Shown: in pieces, positions 40,987-50,320 of the stretch | How the letters are laid out: every line of letters begins with the position of its first letter | Position numbering within the stretch: the first letter of the stretch is position 1 | Origin: Prochlorococcus marinus bv. HNLC2 | Lineage (GTDB): Bacteria; Cyanobacteriota; Cyanobacteriia; PCC-6307; Cyanobiaceae | Assembly (NCBI GenBank): GCA_000218745.1 | Contig: GL947595.1 | Coordinates: forward strand, 1,267,388-1,331,387 | DNA: 64,000 nucleotides | Reading direction: 5' to 3' | Program-made: the position numbers and the translations under genes | Notes under the pieces: generated by a model | What the model was told of the DNA's origin: nothing | The model's database searches: none | The model's input: the letters and a program-made list of their open reading frames with translations, nothing else

Positions 40987-42333
40987 TTGAAAAAGAGTAA
41001 AAACCAAAAATTATTTGTAGATAAATTTAATGAGGACTTTTTGAAAAAGGATGAAACATTTTTAAATTTTGATGATCATAAATTTATTGAGATTTCATCA
41101 TCTTTAGCATACTATTCAAGTCTTTTTACAAGTTTAAAAAGATTTTTAGAGTATGTTTCTTTGGTATCAAAATATTTTATCAACCAAGAATTTTCATTAG
41201 TTATTCCACTTGATGAGAATGGAGAGATATCTTTAGATCATATATTTATTTCTGGCAATCTAAACTATAAAGATTATATTTCTGAAGTAAAAAGTTTTAT
41301 TGTTAATTCAAATCTCTCAAATAAATTCAGAATAAAAAATATAATTATCTTAGAAGAATTTTTAAAACAAAGTTATCCGTTCAATCAAATAAACTCATAT
41401 AAAATTAAATCAAGAGGTAAATGCAGAGGTTTTTTTTATGTCTTTCATGACAAATTAAATAAAAAAAATTCTTTCTTAGAAGAACGAAAGATTTCATTTT
41501 TAATTGATACTTTGGCAACAGCTATTGAGAATTACTTTTTATCAGCAGAGAATAAAAGGCATGAAAATACTGATAGAGAAATTTCGAGTGGAGCAGAAAT
41601 TCAATCAAGACTTTTACCTGATTTTTGCCCGAAAATATTTGGTGTTAATCTTGCTGCTCACTGTAGACCTGCTCTCCAATTAGGTGGAGATTATTATGAC
41701 TTTATGTCTATAAAACCAAATCTAGAGGAGAAAAGGCGCCAAAAAGGAAGATGGGCATTAGTAATTGGAGATGTAATGGGTAAGGGTGTTCCAGCTGGAC
41801 TTCTCATGACAATGTTAAGAGGAATGTTGAGGGCTGAGGTTTTAACTGGTCTGCCTCCAGATAGAATTCTTCATGATTTAAATCAATTAGCAATATATGA
41901 TTTAGATCAGTCTCATCGGTTTGTTACGTTATTTTATTCCGATTATGATCCTCGTACGCAAAAGCTTAGATATGCTAACGCTGCTCATAATCCTCCATTT
42001 TTGTGGAAAAACAAAGAGCAAAAAATTTCTAAATTGGATGCAGAGGGCTTTGTTATTGGCTTGCAAAAAGATGCTGAATATATATGTGGTGATGTTCAAT
42101 TAAATAATTTGGATGTTATCCTCTACTACACTGATGGTATTACAGAAACAACTAATAATTTAGGTGAAAGATTTGGAGAAAAGAATTTAAAGTCAACTTT
42201 TTCAAAATTATGTAAAAAAAACTTAAATTCTCAAGAAATTTTAAATCAAATTTTTAAAAAGTTAGATGATTTTTCTGGAAAGAAAAAGCAATTAGATGAT
42301 GATGCTTCAATAGTGATTTTTAAATTAGAATAA
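40987..42333 (+). CDS. PP2C-family (SpoIIE/RsbU) serine phosphatase
   Basis: Residues 190-448 form an RsbU-type phosphatase. The metal-binding motifs are GGDYYDFM, GDVMGKGVPAGLLMTMLRGM, YYTDGITETTN and DDDASIVIF. The first 190 residues look like a GAF-type sensory domain and lack a transmembrane segment. Such proteins dephosphorylate anti-anti-sigma factors in partner-switching systems; no partner is coded nearby. TTG 40987 is the apparent start, 67 bases after ftsY. Confidence 0.92.
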   Translation: MKKSKNQKLFVDKFNEDFLKKDETFLNFDDHKFIEISSSLAYYSSLFTSLKRFLEYVSLVSKYFINQEFSLVIPLDENGEISLDHIFISGNLNYKDYISEVKSFIVNSNLSNKFRIKNIIILEEFLKQSYPFNQINSYKIKSRGKCRGFFYVFHDKLNKKNSFLEERKISFLIDTLATAIENYFLSAENKRHENTDREISSGAEIQSRLLPDFCPKIFGVNLAAHCRPALQLGGDYYDFMSIKPNLEEKRRQKGRWALVIGDVMGKGVPAGLLMTMLRGMLRAEVLTGLPPDRILHDLNQLAIYDLDQSHRFVTLFYSDYDPRTQKLRYANAAHNPPFLWKNKEQKISKLDAEGFVIGLQKDAEYICGDVQLNNLDVILYYTDGITETTNNLGERFGEKNLKSTFSKLCKKNLNSQEILNQIFKKLDDFSGKKKQLDDDASIVIFKLE

Positions 42334-42392
42334 TTTTCTAATGTCAGTTTGAAAAAAAAATGCTTTATTATAAATAACTTTGTTTATAAAAT

Positions 42393-43772
42393 ATGTCAAA
42401 AGCTTGGAGCAATAGATTTGATAAAAGTTTAGATCCATTTATTGAGCAATTTAACTCTTCAATCAATTTTGATAAAAACTTGATAATAGAAGATTTAGAT
42501 TGCTCAATTGCACATGCGAGAATGTTGGGAATTAATCAAATAATTTCTGTTAAGGAGTCAGAAATAATAATAAATGGACTTAATGAGATAAAAAATGAAT
42601 ATCTGAAGGGAGAGTTTATTCCTTGTTTTCCATCAGAGGATATTCATTACTGTATTGAAGAAAAACTTATAAATTTAATTGGAGATTTGGGCAAAAAACT
42701 TCATACAGGAAGGAGTAGAAATGATCAGGTAGGTACAGATTTAAGACTCTGGCTTAGGAAAAAAATAGATGAGATAATTGATCTTATTATTGATTTGCAA
42801 AAAGCACTTTTATCTTTGGCGGATAAGAATTTATACACACTGATACCTGGCTATACTCATTTGCAAAGAGCACAGCCATTATCTTTTGCACATCATTTAC
42901 TAGCTTATATTGAAATGTTGCAGAGAGATATTGATCGGCTTCATAATGTAAGAGATAGAGTTAATATTTCACCTTTGGGAGCAGCGGCTTTGGCAGGAAC
43001 AAAAATAAAAATTGATAGATTTGTCACAGCAAAAGAACTTGGTTTTAAAGATATTTATAAAAATAGTTTAGATGCAGTAAGTGATAGAGATTTTGCTGTT
43101 GAATTTGTTGCAGCATCCTCTTTGATTATGACCCACTTAAGTAGGTTATCTGAAGAAATAATATTATGGGTAACTGATGAATTTTCATTTGCAACGCTTA
43201 CTGATAAATGTGCAACAGGAAGTAGTTTAATGCCACAAAAAAAGAATCCTGATGTTCCTGAATTGATAAGAGGTAAAACGGGTAGAGTTTTTGGTCATTT
43301 GCAGGCATTGTTAACTATTATTAAAGGCTTGCCGCTTGCTTATAATAAAGATTTCCAAGAAGATAAAGAGCCGATATTTGACACGGTTAAAACAGTTGCA
43401 GATTGTTTAAAAGCTATGAATATTTTGATTAAAGATGGATTAATAATTGAAAAAGAAAATTTGTTGAGATCTGTAGAAGAAGATTTTTCTAACTCTACGG
43501 ATCTGGCTGATTATTTGGTTTCTAAAAATGTTCCATTTAGGGAAGCGTATCAAACGGTTGGGAGCATAGTGAAATTGTGTTTATCCAAAAAAAAATTATT
43601 AAAAGATCTGTCATTAGCAGAATTTCAGGATTTTAATGAAAAATTTGAAGAAGATATTTTTGAAAAATTAACTCCAAGGAACGTTGTTGATTCTCGTAAT
43701 AGTATTGGTGGAACTGGTTTTGAGCAAGTAAGTCTTCAATTAAAAAGTTGGAAAAGTAAGTTATTAAATTAA
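42393..43772 (+). CDS. argH: Argininosuccinate lyase
   Basis: ArgH splits argininosuccinate into arginine and fumarate. The superfamily signature [12 protein letters not shown] occupies about residues 276-287, holding the catalytic serine. [18 protein letters not shown] and [20 protein letters not shown] are also clear. The 459-residue length is normal and the frame is clean. Its partner step is coded by argG at 14.8 kb. Confidence 0.98.
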   Translation: MSKAWSNRFDKSLDPFIEQFNSSINFDKNLIIEDLDCSIAHARMLGINQIISVKESEIIINGLNEIKNEYLKGEFIPCFPSEDIHYCIEEKLINLIGDLGKKLHTGRSRNDQVGTDLRLWLRKKIDEIIDLIIDLQKALLSLADKNLYTLIPGYTHLQRAQPLSFAHHLLAYIEMLQRDIDRLHNVRDRVNISPLGAAALAGTKIKIDRFVTAKELGFKDIYKNSLDAVSDRDFAVEFVAASSLIMTHLSRLSEEIILWVTDEFSFATLTDKCATGSSLMPQKKNPDVPELIRGKTGRVFGHLQALLTIIKGLPLAYNKDFQEDKEPIFDTVKTVADCLKAMNILIKDGLIIEKENLLRSVEEDFSNSTDLADYLVSKNVPFREAYQTVGSIVKLCLSKKKLLKDLSLAEFQDFNEKFEEDIFEKLTPRNVVDSRNSIGGTGFEQVSLQLKSWKSKLLN

Positions 43773-43823
43773 GACAAACTTGAATTTCTCCAAATAGTTA
43801 TATATTTAAGTATTATGAAAAAA

Positions 43824-43838
43824 CAACCTATTAGGTTG
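43824..43838. promoter_or_regulatory. Palindrome upstream of the RNA-binding protein gene
   Basis: CAACCTA and TAGGTTG, separated by one base, form a perfect 15-base inverted repeat ending 22 bases before the GTG start of the RRM gene. It could be an operator or a small 5-prime UTR hairpin, as in cold-inducible RRM genes. No U-rich tract follows, so it is not an obvious argH terminator. Confidence 0.5.
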
Positions 43839-43860
43839 AGTTAAATTTTTTAGTCTTAAA

Positions 43861-44480
43861 GTGAGTATTTTTGTTGGTAATTTACCTTTCCGTGCAGAAC
43901 GTGAAGATGTCCTTGAATTGTTTTCACCCTACGGTGAAGTAACTAATTGTTCTCTTCCACTAGAAAGAGATACAGGCAGGAAAAGAGGCTTTGCGTTTGT
44001 TGAAATGGTAGATGAAGCTACAGAGTCTTCTGCTATCGAAAGTTTGCAAGGCTCTGAAATGATGGGGATAATCGCTAGAAGGAACAATTATAATTCAAGA
44101 GTTCAAATGGCCCTGGGATAGGATCTAATAACAGTGGTGGATATGGATCTAATAACAGTGGTGGATATGGATCTAATAACAGTGGTGGATATGGATCTAA
44201 TAACAGTGGTGGATATGGATCTAATAACAGTGGTGGATATGGATCTAATAACAGTGGTGGATATGGATCTAATAACAGTGGTGGATATGGATCTAATAAC
44301 AGTGGTGGATATGGATCTAATAATGATCAAAGTTCAAATTATGATTCTAGATCTTCTGGTGCAAAAGGTTGGGAGGATAGGAGCTTTGGAAATAATACAG
44401 AAAATACTGAGTTTGAAAATTCTCGAATCAGAAGAAAAAGAGGAGGATCAAGTTCTTCAGAGCAAGAAGAAAATATTTAA
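43861..44480 (+). pseudogene. RRM-type RNA-binding protein with repeat region, frameshifted
   Basis: The RRM begins at GTG 43861 with RNP2 IFVGNL (residues 3-8) and RNP1 KRGFAFVE (41-48), as in cyanobacterial Rbp proteins. After MMG (about residue 69) the usual RPLRINKAEP fourth strand is not seen, and the frame stops at 44121. Adding one base near 44098-44101 continues into eight GSNNSGGY repeats and a natural tail (WEDRSFGNNTENTEFE, then a basic RRKRGG patch) to TAA 44478-44480, 206 residues. The missing strand suggests a second local deletion. Related proteins are cold-induced RNA-binding proteins. Confidence 0.85.
44121..44312 (+). repeat. 24-bp tandem repeat, eight perfect copies, in the RRM gene
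   Basis: Copies start at 44121, 44145, 44169, 44193, 44217, 44241, 44265 and 44289 with no base difference; a ninth partial copy begins at 44313. Each codes GSNNSGGY in the frame of the natural C-terminus. The unit is a multiple of three, so all frames and the reverse strand stay open here, which produces false reading frames. Confidence 0.98.
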
Positions 44481-44489
44481 AATAGAAGA

Positions 44490-45488
44490 TCATTTCAATT
44501 CTTCAAGTTCTAAAGCATAATTCTTTAATTCATTTATAGTTAAAGATCCCTGAATAGAAGCAATAGCTACTTTGTTTCTCCACTTTTTCGCATTTGGAAT
44601 ATTTTCAACAATATTAATTAAATGTTTGCATATATCCCAAGTTGAACCACCGTTAGAAACATGTTTTTCAATATATGGGAGCAAAGTTAAAATTATACTT
44701 GAGGCATTCTTTATTGTTTTTAAATTACCATAAAACTCCTCGTCAATATTAGACCATTTTAGAGGATGTTTATATGCGCTCCTTCCGATCATTACACCAT
44801 CAAAGATGTTCAAGGCCTCTTTACATTGATTGATATCATTAAATCCACCATTTATTTCAATAAGAAGAGAAGGATTGTTTTTTTTTAATTGTTCTACCAA
44901 ATCATGCCTTAATGGAGGAATAGTCCTGTTTTCTTTAGGATTTAATCCTTTTAAAAAAGCTTTTCGAGCGTGAACGATAAATCTATCTGCACCTGAATTA
45001 GATATTTTTCTTACAAAATTATTTAAGTTGGCGAAACTATCATTATTATCTACCCCAATTCTATGTTTTATTGTTACTGGTAATTTACAGTTAGTTTTTA
45101 ATGCCTCTATGCAGATCCCAACTTGTTCAGGATGATTCATAAGAGAGGCACCAAAATTACCAGAAGATACTTTTGAGCTAGGACATCCAACATTGAAATT
45201 GATTTCGTCATATCCCCAATCCTCAGCCATCTTTGCAACTTCACTTAGAAATTTTGGATTATCCCCTCCAAATTGAATGGAGATAGGATGTTCTTCTTTG
45301 TTGAAATCTAGAAATTTTTCTCTTTTTTTTGAAAATATTAAACTTTGCGCAACTATCATTTCGGTATATAACAGTGCATGGGAGCTGATTTGCCTCATAA
45401 TCATCCTGAAATGTCTATCAGTGCAGTCCATCATTGGAGCAATACTTATTTTGTGCTGATTACATATAGAATAATTATTATTAACCAT
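44490..45488 (-). CDS. dusA: tRNA-dihydrouridine synthase A
   Basis: This FMN enzyme reduces uridine in the tRNA D-loop. The start SIAPMMDCTDRHFRMIMR and NFNVGCPSSKVSSGNFGASL, with the catalytic cysteine, identify the DusA subfamily. HARKAFLKGLNPKENRTIPP and GGFNDINQCKEAL are also family features. Length is 332 residues. It converges with the RRM gene, leaving nine bases between their stops. Confidence 0.95.
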   Translation of the reverse strand: MVNNNYSICNQHKISIAPMMDCTDRHFRMIMRQISSHALLYTEMIVAQSLIFSKKREKFLDFNKEEHPISIQFGGDNPKFLSEVAKMAEDWGYDEINFNVGCPSSKVSSGNFGASLMNHPEQVGICIEALKTNCKLPVTIKHRIGVDNNDSFANLNNFVRKISNSGADRFIVHARKAFLKGLNPKENRTIPPLRHDLVEQLKKNNPSLLIEINGGFNDINQCKEALNIFDGVMIGRSAYKHPLKWSNIDEEFYGNLKTIKNASSIILTLLPYIEKHVSNGGSTWDICKHLINIVENIPNAKKWRNKVAIASIQGSLTINELKNYALELEELK

Positions 45489-45507
45489 TTATAAAAAATA
45501 ATAAGCA

Positions 45508-45999
45508 ATGAGTAATTTCACAAGAAGATTATTTATCTTCATTCCATTTGCATCTATTATAAACTTTATACTCAAACCAGAAAGAGTTTTTGCTTCATCA
45601 AAAGATTCTCAAGAGAATTGGTCTCTTTCTAAGAGTGAATGGAATGATAAATTATCTCCTGAAGTATTTAATATTCTTCGAGAAGAGGGCACAGAAAGGC
45701 CATTTAGTAGCCCTTTAAATAATGAAAAAAGAAAAGGTACCTTTTATTGTGCTGGATGCAATCAGGCGTTATTTCTATCAGAATATAAATATGATAGTGG
45801 TACAGGTTGGCCAAGTTTTTGGCAGTCAATTAATAGTGCTATTGAGACAAAAATTGATTTTAAATTAATAGTGCCAAGAACTGAATATCATTGTTCTAGA
45901 TGTGGAGGCCATCAAGGCCATGTTTTTAATGATGGACCTCAACCTACAGGTAAAAGATATTGTAATAATGGTCTTGCTTTAACTTTTAAACCAGAATAA
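45508..45999 (+). CDS. msrB: Peptide methionine-R-sulfoxide reductase with export signal
   Basis: MsrB repairs oxidised methionine. The zinc-binding pairs CAGC and CSRC are present, and the catalytic cysteine is Cys152 in RYCNNGLAL. The sequence TGWPSFW is also typical. Residues 1-30 form a signal (TRRLFIFIPFASIINFI, then AS), and the TRRLFI start resembles a twin-arginine motif, suggesting a periplasmic or lumenal enzyme. It is divergent from dusA with 19 bases between starts. Length is 163 residues. Confidence 0.93.
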   Translation: MSNFTRRLFIFIPFASIINFILKPERVFASSKDSQENWSLSKSEWNDKLSPEVFNILREEGTERPFSSPLNNEKRKGTFYCAGCNQALFLSEYKYDSGTGWPSFWQSINSAIETKIDFKLIVPRTEYHCSRCGGHQGHVFNDGPQPTGKRYCNNGLALTFKPE

Positions 46000-46005
46000 T
46001 TTTGG

Positions 46006-46019
46006 TGCGGGCTTCCGCA
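46006..46019 (+). terminator. Short GC-rich hairpin after msrB
   Basis: TGCGG and CCGCA flank the loop GCTT, seven bases after the msrB stop. Five G-C-rich pairs stand out in this AT-rich DNA. There is no long T run directly after, so termination is only a weak inference; the hairpin could instead protect the mRNA end. Confidence 0.4.
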
Positions 46020-46072
46020 ACTTGTGAATTTAACAATTTTATTTCAATATAGTTGGATAGTTTATAAAAATA

Positions 46073-46786
46073 ATGACTGAAAATCAAAAAGAAAGTACTA
46101 AAAATAATTTAGAAGTTAATCCTGAAAAAGAGTCAAATAATATTAATGAGAATTTAACAGCAGAAGATAATTTAGATACAGATAATACTTCACATGATGA
46201 AAATCTTTCCGATAATGTTAAGAATTCAATATCAAATACTGATGCAAGGCTTGAACAGTTAGAAAAAGAGCATGAAACGCTTAAAAGTCAGTATGTAAGA
46301 ATTGCGGCAGATTTTGACAATTTTAGAAAAAGACAGTCACGTGATCAAGATGATCTAAAAATACAACTGATATGTAAATCTTTGAGTGCAATTCTTCCGA
46401 TAGTAGATAATTTTGAAAGAGCAAGACAGCAATTAAAACCTGAGAGTGAAGAGGCGCAAACACTTCATAGAAGTTATCAGGGATTGTATAAGCAATTAGT
46501 AGATGTTTTAAAGCAACAAGGGGTGGCCCCTATGAGAGTTGTTGGTCAAAAATTTGATCCAAATCTTCATGAAGCAGTATTAAGAGAGCCGAATGATGAG
46601 TACGATGAGGATATCAATATAGAAGAGTTACAGCGTGGATATCATCTCGATGGGAAGGTTTTAAGGCATGCTTTAGTAAAGGTTTCGATGGGCCCTGGGC
46701 CTAATAATGACTCACAAAGAGAAGAAGAAAAAGATAAAGTTGAAGATAAAGAAGTCCCAGATATAGATTTATCTGAGAGTGAATAA
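46073..46786 (+). CDS. grpE: Nucleotide exchange factor GrpE
   Basis: GrpE releases ADP from DnaK. Residues 60-100 form the long dimerising coiled coil, followed by [21 protein letters not shown]. The C-terminal beta domain has [20 protein letters not shown] and [18 protein letters not shown]. The first 50 and last 25 residues are acidic and probably disordered. dnaJ follows after 28 bases, forming a chaperone operon that acts on DnaK from 11-13 kb. Length is 237 residues. Confidence 0.97.
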   Translation: MTENQKESTKNNLEVNPEKESNNINENLTAEDNLDTDNTSHDENLSDNVKNSISNTDARLEQLEKEHETLKSQYVRIAADFDNFRKRQSRDQDDLKIQLICKSLSAILPIVDNFERARQQLKPESEEAQTLHRSYQGLYKQLVDVLKQQGVAPMRVVGQKFDPNLHEAVLREPNDEYDEDINIEELQRGYHLDGKVLRHALVKVSMGPGPNNDSQREEEKDKVEDKEVPDIDLSESE

Positions 46787-46814
46787 TTTCTTTTAAATTT
46801 GCAAAACATTTTTT

Positions 46815-47945
46815 ATGGCTGATTTTTATCAATTACTTGGAGTTTCAAGAAATGCAGATGCAGATACCCTTAAAAGGGCTTATAGGAAATTGGCTAGACA
46901 ATATCATCCTGATATTAATAAAGATCCTGGTGCTGAAGAGAAATTTAAGGAGATAGGAAGAGCTTATGAAGTATTGGCTGATCCAGGAACAAGAGCACGT
47001 TACGATCAATTCGGAGAGGCTGGTCTTGGAGGAGCTGCAGGAATGCCTGATATGGGCGATATGGGCGGATTCGCTGATCTTTTTGAGACTTTTTTTAATG
47101 GTTTTGGTGGTCAAGGATCTCCTGGGGGCAGTGCAAGAACTCAAAGAAGAGGGCCTCAACAAGGGGATGATCTAAGATACGATCTAAACATAGATTTTAA
47201 GCAAGCCATTTTTGGTGAGCAAAGAGAGATAAGAATACCTCATCTAGAAACATGTTTAACTTGTAAAGGTATTGGAGCAAAGCCAGGAACAGGACCAGTT
47301 AATTGCTCAACATGTGGTGGTAGTGGCCAAGTAAGACGAGCGACTCGAACGCCGTTTGGTAATTTCACCCAAGTCGCAGAATGTCCAACTTGTTCTGGGA
47401 TGGGACAAACCATATCTGATCCGTGTGTTAATTGCGGAGGTAATGGTGTAAAACAAGTTCGTAAGAAGTTAAGGATAAATATTCCACCTGGAGTGGATAC
47501 TGGCACTAAGTTAAGAGTTTCAGGTGAGGGTAATGCAGGCCTAAAAGGAGGCCCCTCAGGTGATCTTTATGTTTTTTTAAAAGTCAAAAGTGACTCTAAA
47601 TTGAGAAGAGAAGGAATTAATATTTTTTCTGAAGTATCGATAAGTTATCTTCAAGCTATTTTAGGAGATACTATTGGTATTGATACCGTAGACGGGAGAG
47701 TCGACCTTAATATTCCAGGAGGAACTCAACCAAATAGTACTTTAACTTTAGAAAACAAAGGCGTTCCAAGGCTTGGTAATCCAGTTGCAAGAGGTAATCA
47801 TGATGTTCTTATAAAAGTCAAACTACCAGTCAGAATTAATGAGGAGGAGAGAAATCTTTTAGAAAAACTAGCATCGCATTATTCTTCTAAAAATACTAGT
47901 TCTAATAGTGGTTTGTTTAGTAAATTTTTCGGGAATGATTCTTGA
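46815..47945 (+). CDS. dnaJ: Co-chaperone DnaJ
   Basis: This is a full type I J-protein. The J domain (residues 1-70) contains the HPD tripeptide in [19 protein letters not shown]-rich linker follows, then four zinc-binding repeats ([36 protein letters not shown]), and the C-terminal substrate domains. The 376-residue length is normal. The next gene overlaps its stop by four bases. Confidence 0.98.
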   Translation: MADFYQLLGVSRNADADTLKRAYRKLARQYHPDINKDPGAEEKFKEIGRAYEVLADPGTRARYDQFGEAGLGGAAGMPDMGDMGGFADLFETFFNGFGGQGSPGGSARTQRRGPQQGDDLRYDLNIDFKQAIFGEQREIRIPHLETCLTCKGIGAKPGTGPVNCSTCGGSGQVRRATRTPFGNFTQVAECPTCSGMGQTISDPCVNCGGNGVKQVRKKLRINIPPGVDTGTKLRVSGEGNAGLKGGPSGDLYVFLKVKSDSKLRREGINIFSEVSISYLQAILGDTIGIDTVDGRVDLNIPGGTQPNSTLTLENKGVPRLGNPVARGNHDVLIKVKLPVRINEEERNLLEKLASHYSSKNTSSNSGLFSKFFGNDS

Positions 47946-48178
47946 GTAAAGATATAAGAACTTTAGATTTAAAAAATATTCCTTGTCCTTTAAACGTTGT
48001 GAAATGTAAGCTTGCTTTAGAGAAATTATCTATAGAGGATACTCTGATTATTGAGCTTGATAAAGGAGAACCTGAAGAGATGGTTTTTAAGACTTTGGAT
48101 CAATTGGGATACACAGTAGATATCCTTAATGATGAGACAAGCTGGATTAGAATTTCTGTGATTTATGGCATTATCTAA
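47942..48178 (+). CDS. TusA/SirA-like sulfur carrier family protein
   Basis: The 78-residue protein has the TusA-type start: [20 protein letters not shown], with the conserved cysteine early on. Standard members read CPxP; here the second proline is replaced by asparagine (CPLN). TusA proteins relay sulfur for tRNA thiolation or molybdenum cofactor. The start is TTG 47942, overlapping dnaJ; the end overlaps rsgA by 14 bases. The tight coupling suggests an operon of grpE, dnaJ, this gene and rsgA. Confidence 0.85.
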   Translation: MSKDIRTLDLKNIPCPLNVVKCKLALEKLSIEDTLIIELDKGEPEEMVFKTLDQLGYTVDILNDETSWIRISVIYGII

Positions 48179-49085
48179 TAAAAGAAAGGCTTTAGTTACA
48201 AAAAAATTTAATAATTTTTTTTATGTAGATATTCTTGAAAATAATAAGAATGAAAAAGGCAGATTAAGATTTTTATGCAAAAGTCGTAAAAACTTATATT
48301 TTAAAAATCAACTTATTGTTGTAGGTGATGAAGTAATTATAAGTGAAATAAATCTTGCAGCAAGAACAGCAATTATTGAAAATTTAATTGAAAGAAAGAA
48401 TTATTTAGTAAGACCTGCTATTGCAAATATAACTGATATTTTTATTGTGACTTCGTTTCAGGAGCCTGAACTGAATCTTTCTCAAGTCAATATGTTTTTA
48501 GTAAATTCTGAGCATTTAAAAGTAAATGTTTCTTTAATTATCACTAAATGTGATTTGGTTTCAAAAGAAAAAAGAGATTTTTTTTATAATAAATTTTCAA
48601 GCTGGGGATATAAACCTTGGTTATTATCAGTTGCGGAGGAAAAAGGTTTTAAAGATTTTCTTGTTGAATTAAAAATGAGAAAATGCTCAATATTAATAGG
48701 GCCTTCTGGCGTTGGAAAAACAACCATTTTGAATCAAATAATACCTAATATTAATAGGGCCACATCTGATGTTTCGAAGAAAATTAAAAGAGGGAAAAAT
48801 ACAACGAGAAATATTGAATTGTTTTACCTTAAAAAGGGAAGTTACTTGGTTGATACTCCTGGTTTTAATATGCAAGCTATAAACTTAGATGTGAAGAAGA
48901 TTGCATACTTGTTTCCAGAATTAGCTAATCAATTGGAGGAGAGAGGGAGTAATTGTAAATTTCGCGATTGTTTGCATATTACAGAGCCAGGATGCCAAAT
49001 CAATAGAGATTTTGAAAGGTATGAGTTTTATAAAGAATTAGTTGTTAATCTCAAGATTCATCATTCTCGAAACCAGGGAGATTGA
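48165..49085 (+). CDS. rsgA: Small-subunit assembly GTPase RsgA
   Basis: RsgA is a circularly permuted GTPase that checks 30S maturation. G4 TKCD comes before G1 [11 protein letters not shown] (about residues 178-188) and G3 DTPG. The N-terminal OB fold precedes them, and a zinc knuckle follows near the C-terminus ([14 protein letters not shown]). The 306 residues are uninterrupted. The start ATG lies within the TusA-like gene, and the 3-prime end overlaps the opposing ybaB-like gene by 35 bases. Confidence 0.95.
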   Translation: MALSNKRKALVTKKFNNFFYVDILENNKNEKGRLRFLCKSRKNLYFKNQLIVVGDEVIISEINLAARTAIIENLIERKNYLVRPAIANITDIFIVTSFQEPELNLSQVNMFLVNSEHLKVNVSLIITKCDLVSKEKRDFFYNKFSSWGYKPWLLSVAEEKGFKDFLVELKMRKCSILIGPSGVGKTTILNQIIPNINRATSDVSKKIKRGKNTTRNIELFYLKKGSYLVDTPGFNMQAINLDVKKIAYLFPELANQLEERGSNCKFRDCLHITEPGCQINRDFERYEFYKELVVNLKIHHSRNQGD

Positions 49086-49401
49086 AATTTAATCCTCCAG
49101 TAAGATCATTCATCCTCTCTTTCATTGTTTTAGTTGAACCCTCATGAGCTTTTAGAAGTGCATCTAAAAAACTTTCCTCAATTTCTTCTTTTGAGCTAGA
49201 TTTTATTTTTTCATCTACTTCAACCTTTAGTGGTAATTGATTCCCACTGAGCCATATTTTGATCATTCCATTTTCGCTAGTTCCTTCTATTTCCATCTTT
49301 TCCAGTTCCTCTTGCAATTTTTGTGCATCCTGTTGAATTTGCTTAGCTTTTTTAAAAGCTTCTGTTATTTGCCCAAAGTTTGGGAGACCAAAACCAGCCA
49401 T
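49051..49401 (-). CDS. YbaB/EbfC-family nucleoid-associated protein
   Basis: The 116-residue protein has the family shape: an N-terminal long helix ([20 protein letters not shown]), a short beta hairpin ([20 protein letters not shown]) and C-terminal helix ending in a Gly/Pro-rich tail. Family members are dimers that bind DNA. It is convergent with rsgA, sharing 35 bases at the 3-prime ends, and heads the strand toward murB. Confidence 0.93.
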   Translation of the reverse strand: MAGFGLPNFGQITEAFKKAKQIQQDAQKLQEELEKMEIEGTSENGMIKIWLSGNQLPLKVEVDEKIKSSSKEEIEESFLDALLKAHEGSTKTMKERMNDLTGGLNFNLPGFENDES

Positions 49402-49431
49402 TTGATAAAAAGAATATTTAATTAAGGATAG

Positions 49432-50313
49432 TCAAAAACCAATCATTCTTACTTCAGGATGAAGAAATATTCCTTTTTTTTGTTGTACTTTTTCTTGAAT
49501 TAAAGAAATTAATTGATAAATCTCTTCTGAAGAGGCTTCCAAATGATTAACAATGAAGTTGGCATGAATAGTTGAAACTTGAGCACCACCTAGTTTAAAA
49601 CCTTTTAATCCTGATTCTTCAATTAATTTACCTGCGTAGTAATTATCTGGATTCTTAAATACGCTTCCGAAACTTGGTTGATGATATGGTTGAGAATCAG
49701 TCTTTTTTTTAAGATTTGCTTTGGTAACTTTTGTAATTAAATGTTTATCTCCTCCTGGTTCAAAATAAAATTTTGCTGACAAAATAATTAGTTTATTTTT
49801 TTGAAACGGGCTGAATCGATATTTAAAATTGAGATCCTTCCTTGAGATATTGAAGATATTTAAAGTTTGTATATCGATCACTTTTACTGATACTAAATGC
49901 TTTGAGATTGAAAAATCTCCGTATCCAGCATTCATGAATATTGCACCACCAACTGTGCCAGGGATTCCTATAGACCATTCTCCTCCTTTACAACTGTTTT
50001 TAGCTAATAAATTTGAAATTGTAGGTAGCATTACTCCACTTTCAGCTTCAAGAATTCCTGTTTCGGGATTTAAATTTATAGCTTTTAATTTTTTAGTACA
50101 AATAAATAAACCTTTCCAAATATTTCCGCTAATTAGTAAATTTGATCCTGCTCCAAAAATCTGGCAATTTATATTTTTATCGCTTGCCCATTTAAGGATA
50201 TTTTCTAATTCTGATATATTGGTCGGCTCCGCAAAATATTCAGTTTGCCCTCCAACTTTTATAGTTGTGTAATTTAGCAGATTTATATTTTTTTGGATAT
50301 TAAATTTCACCAT
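49432..50313 (-). CDS. murB: UDP-N-acetylenolpyruvoylglucosamine reductase
   Basis: MurB reduces UDP-GlcNAc-enolpyruvate using FAD and NADPH, giving UDP-MurNAc. FAD-binding segments are NYTTIKVGGQTEYFAEPTN and FGAGSNLLIS, and the catalytic region has GIPGTVGGAIFMNAGYG and QPSFGSVFKNPDNYYAGKLI with the reductive serine. Length is 293 residues. It begins seven bases after the murC stop, so murC-murB form an operon. Confidence 0.97.
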   Translation of the reverse strand: MVKFNIQKNINLLNYTTIKVGGQTEYFAEPTNISELENILKWASDKNINCQIFGAGSNLLISGNIWKGLFICTKKLKAINLNPETGILEAESGVMLPTISNLLAKNSCKGGEWSIGIPGTVGGAIFMNAGYGDFSISKHLVSVKVIDIQTLNIFNISRKDLNFKYRFSPFQKNKLIILSAKFYFEPGGDKHLITKVTKANLKKKTDSQPYHQPSFGSVFKNPDNYYAGKLIEESGLKGFKLGGAQVSTIHANFIVNHLEASSEEIYQLISLIQEKVQQKKGIFLHPEVRMIGF

Positions 50314-50320
50314 TAAAAAT

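Noticed and set aside
44103..44330. Open frames on both strands across the repeat array, coding repeats such as VDMDLITV
   Set aside because: They result from the 24-bp unit being a multiple of three without stop codons in any frame; only the GSNNSGGY frame joins a natural tail.
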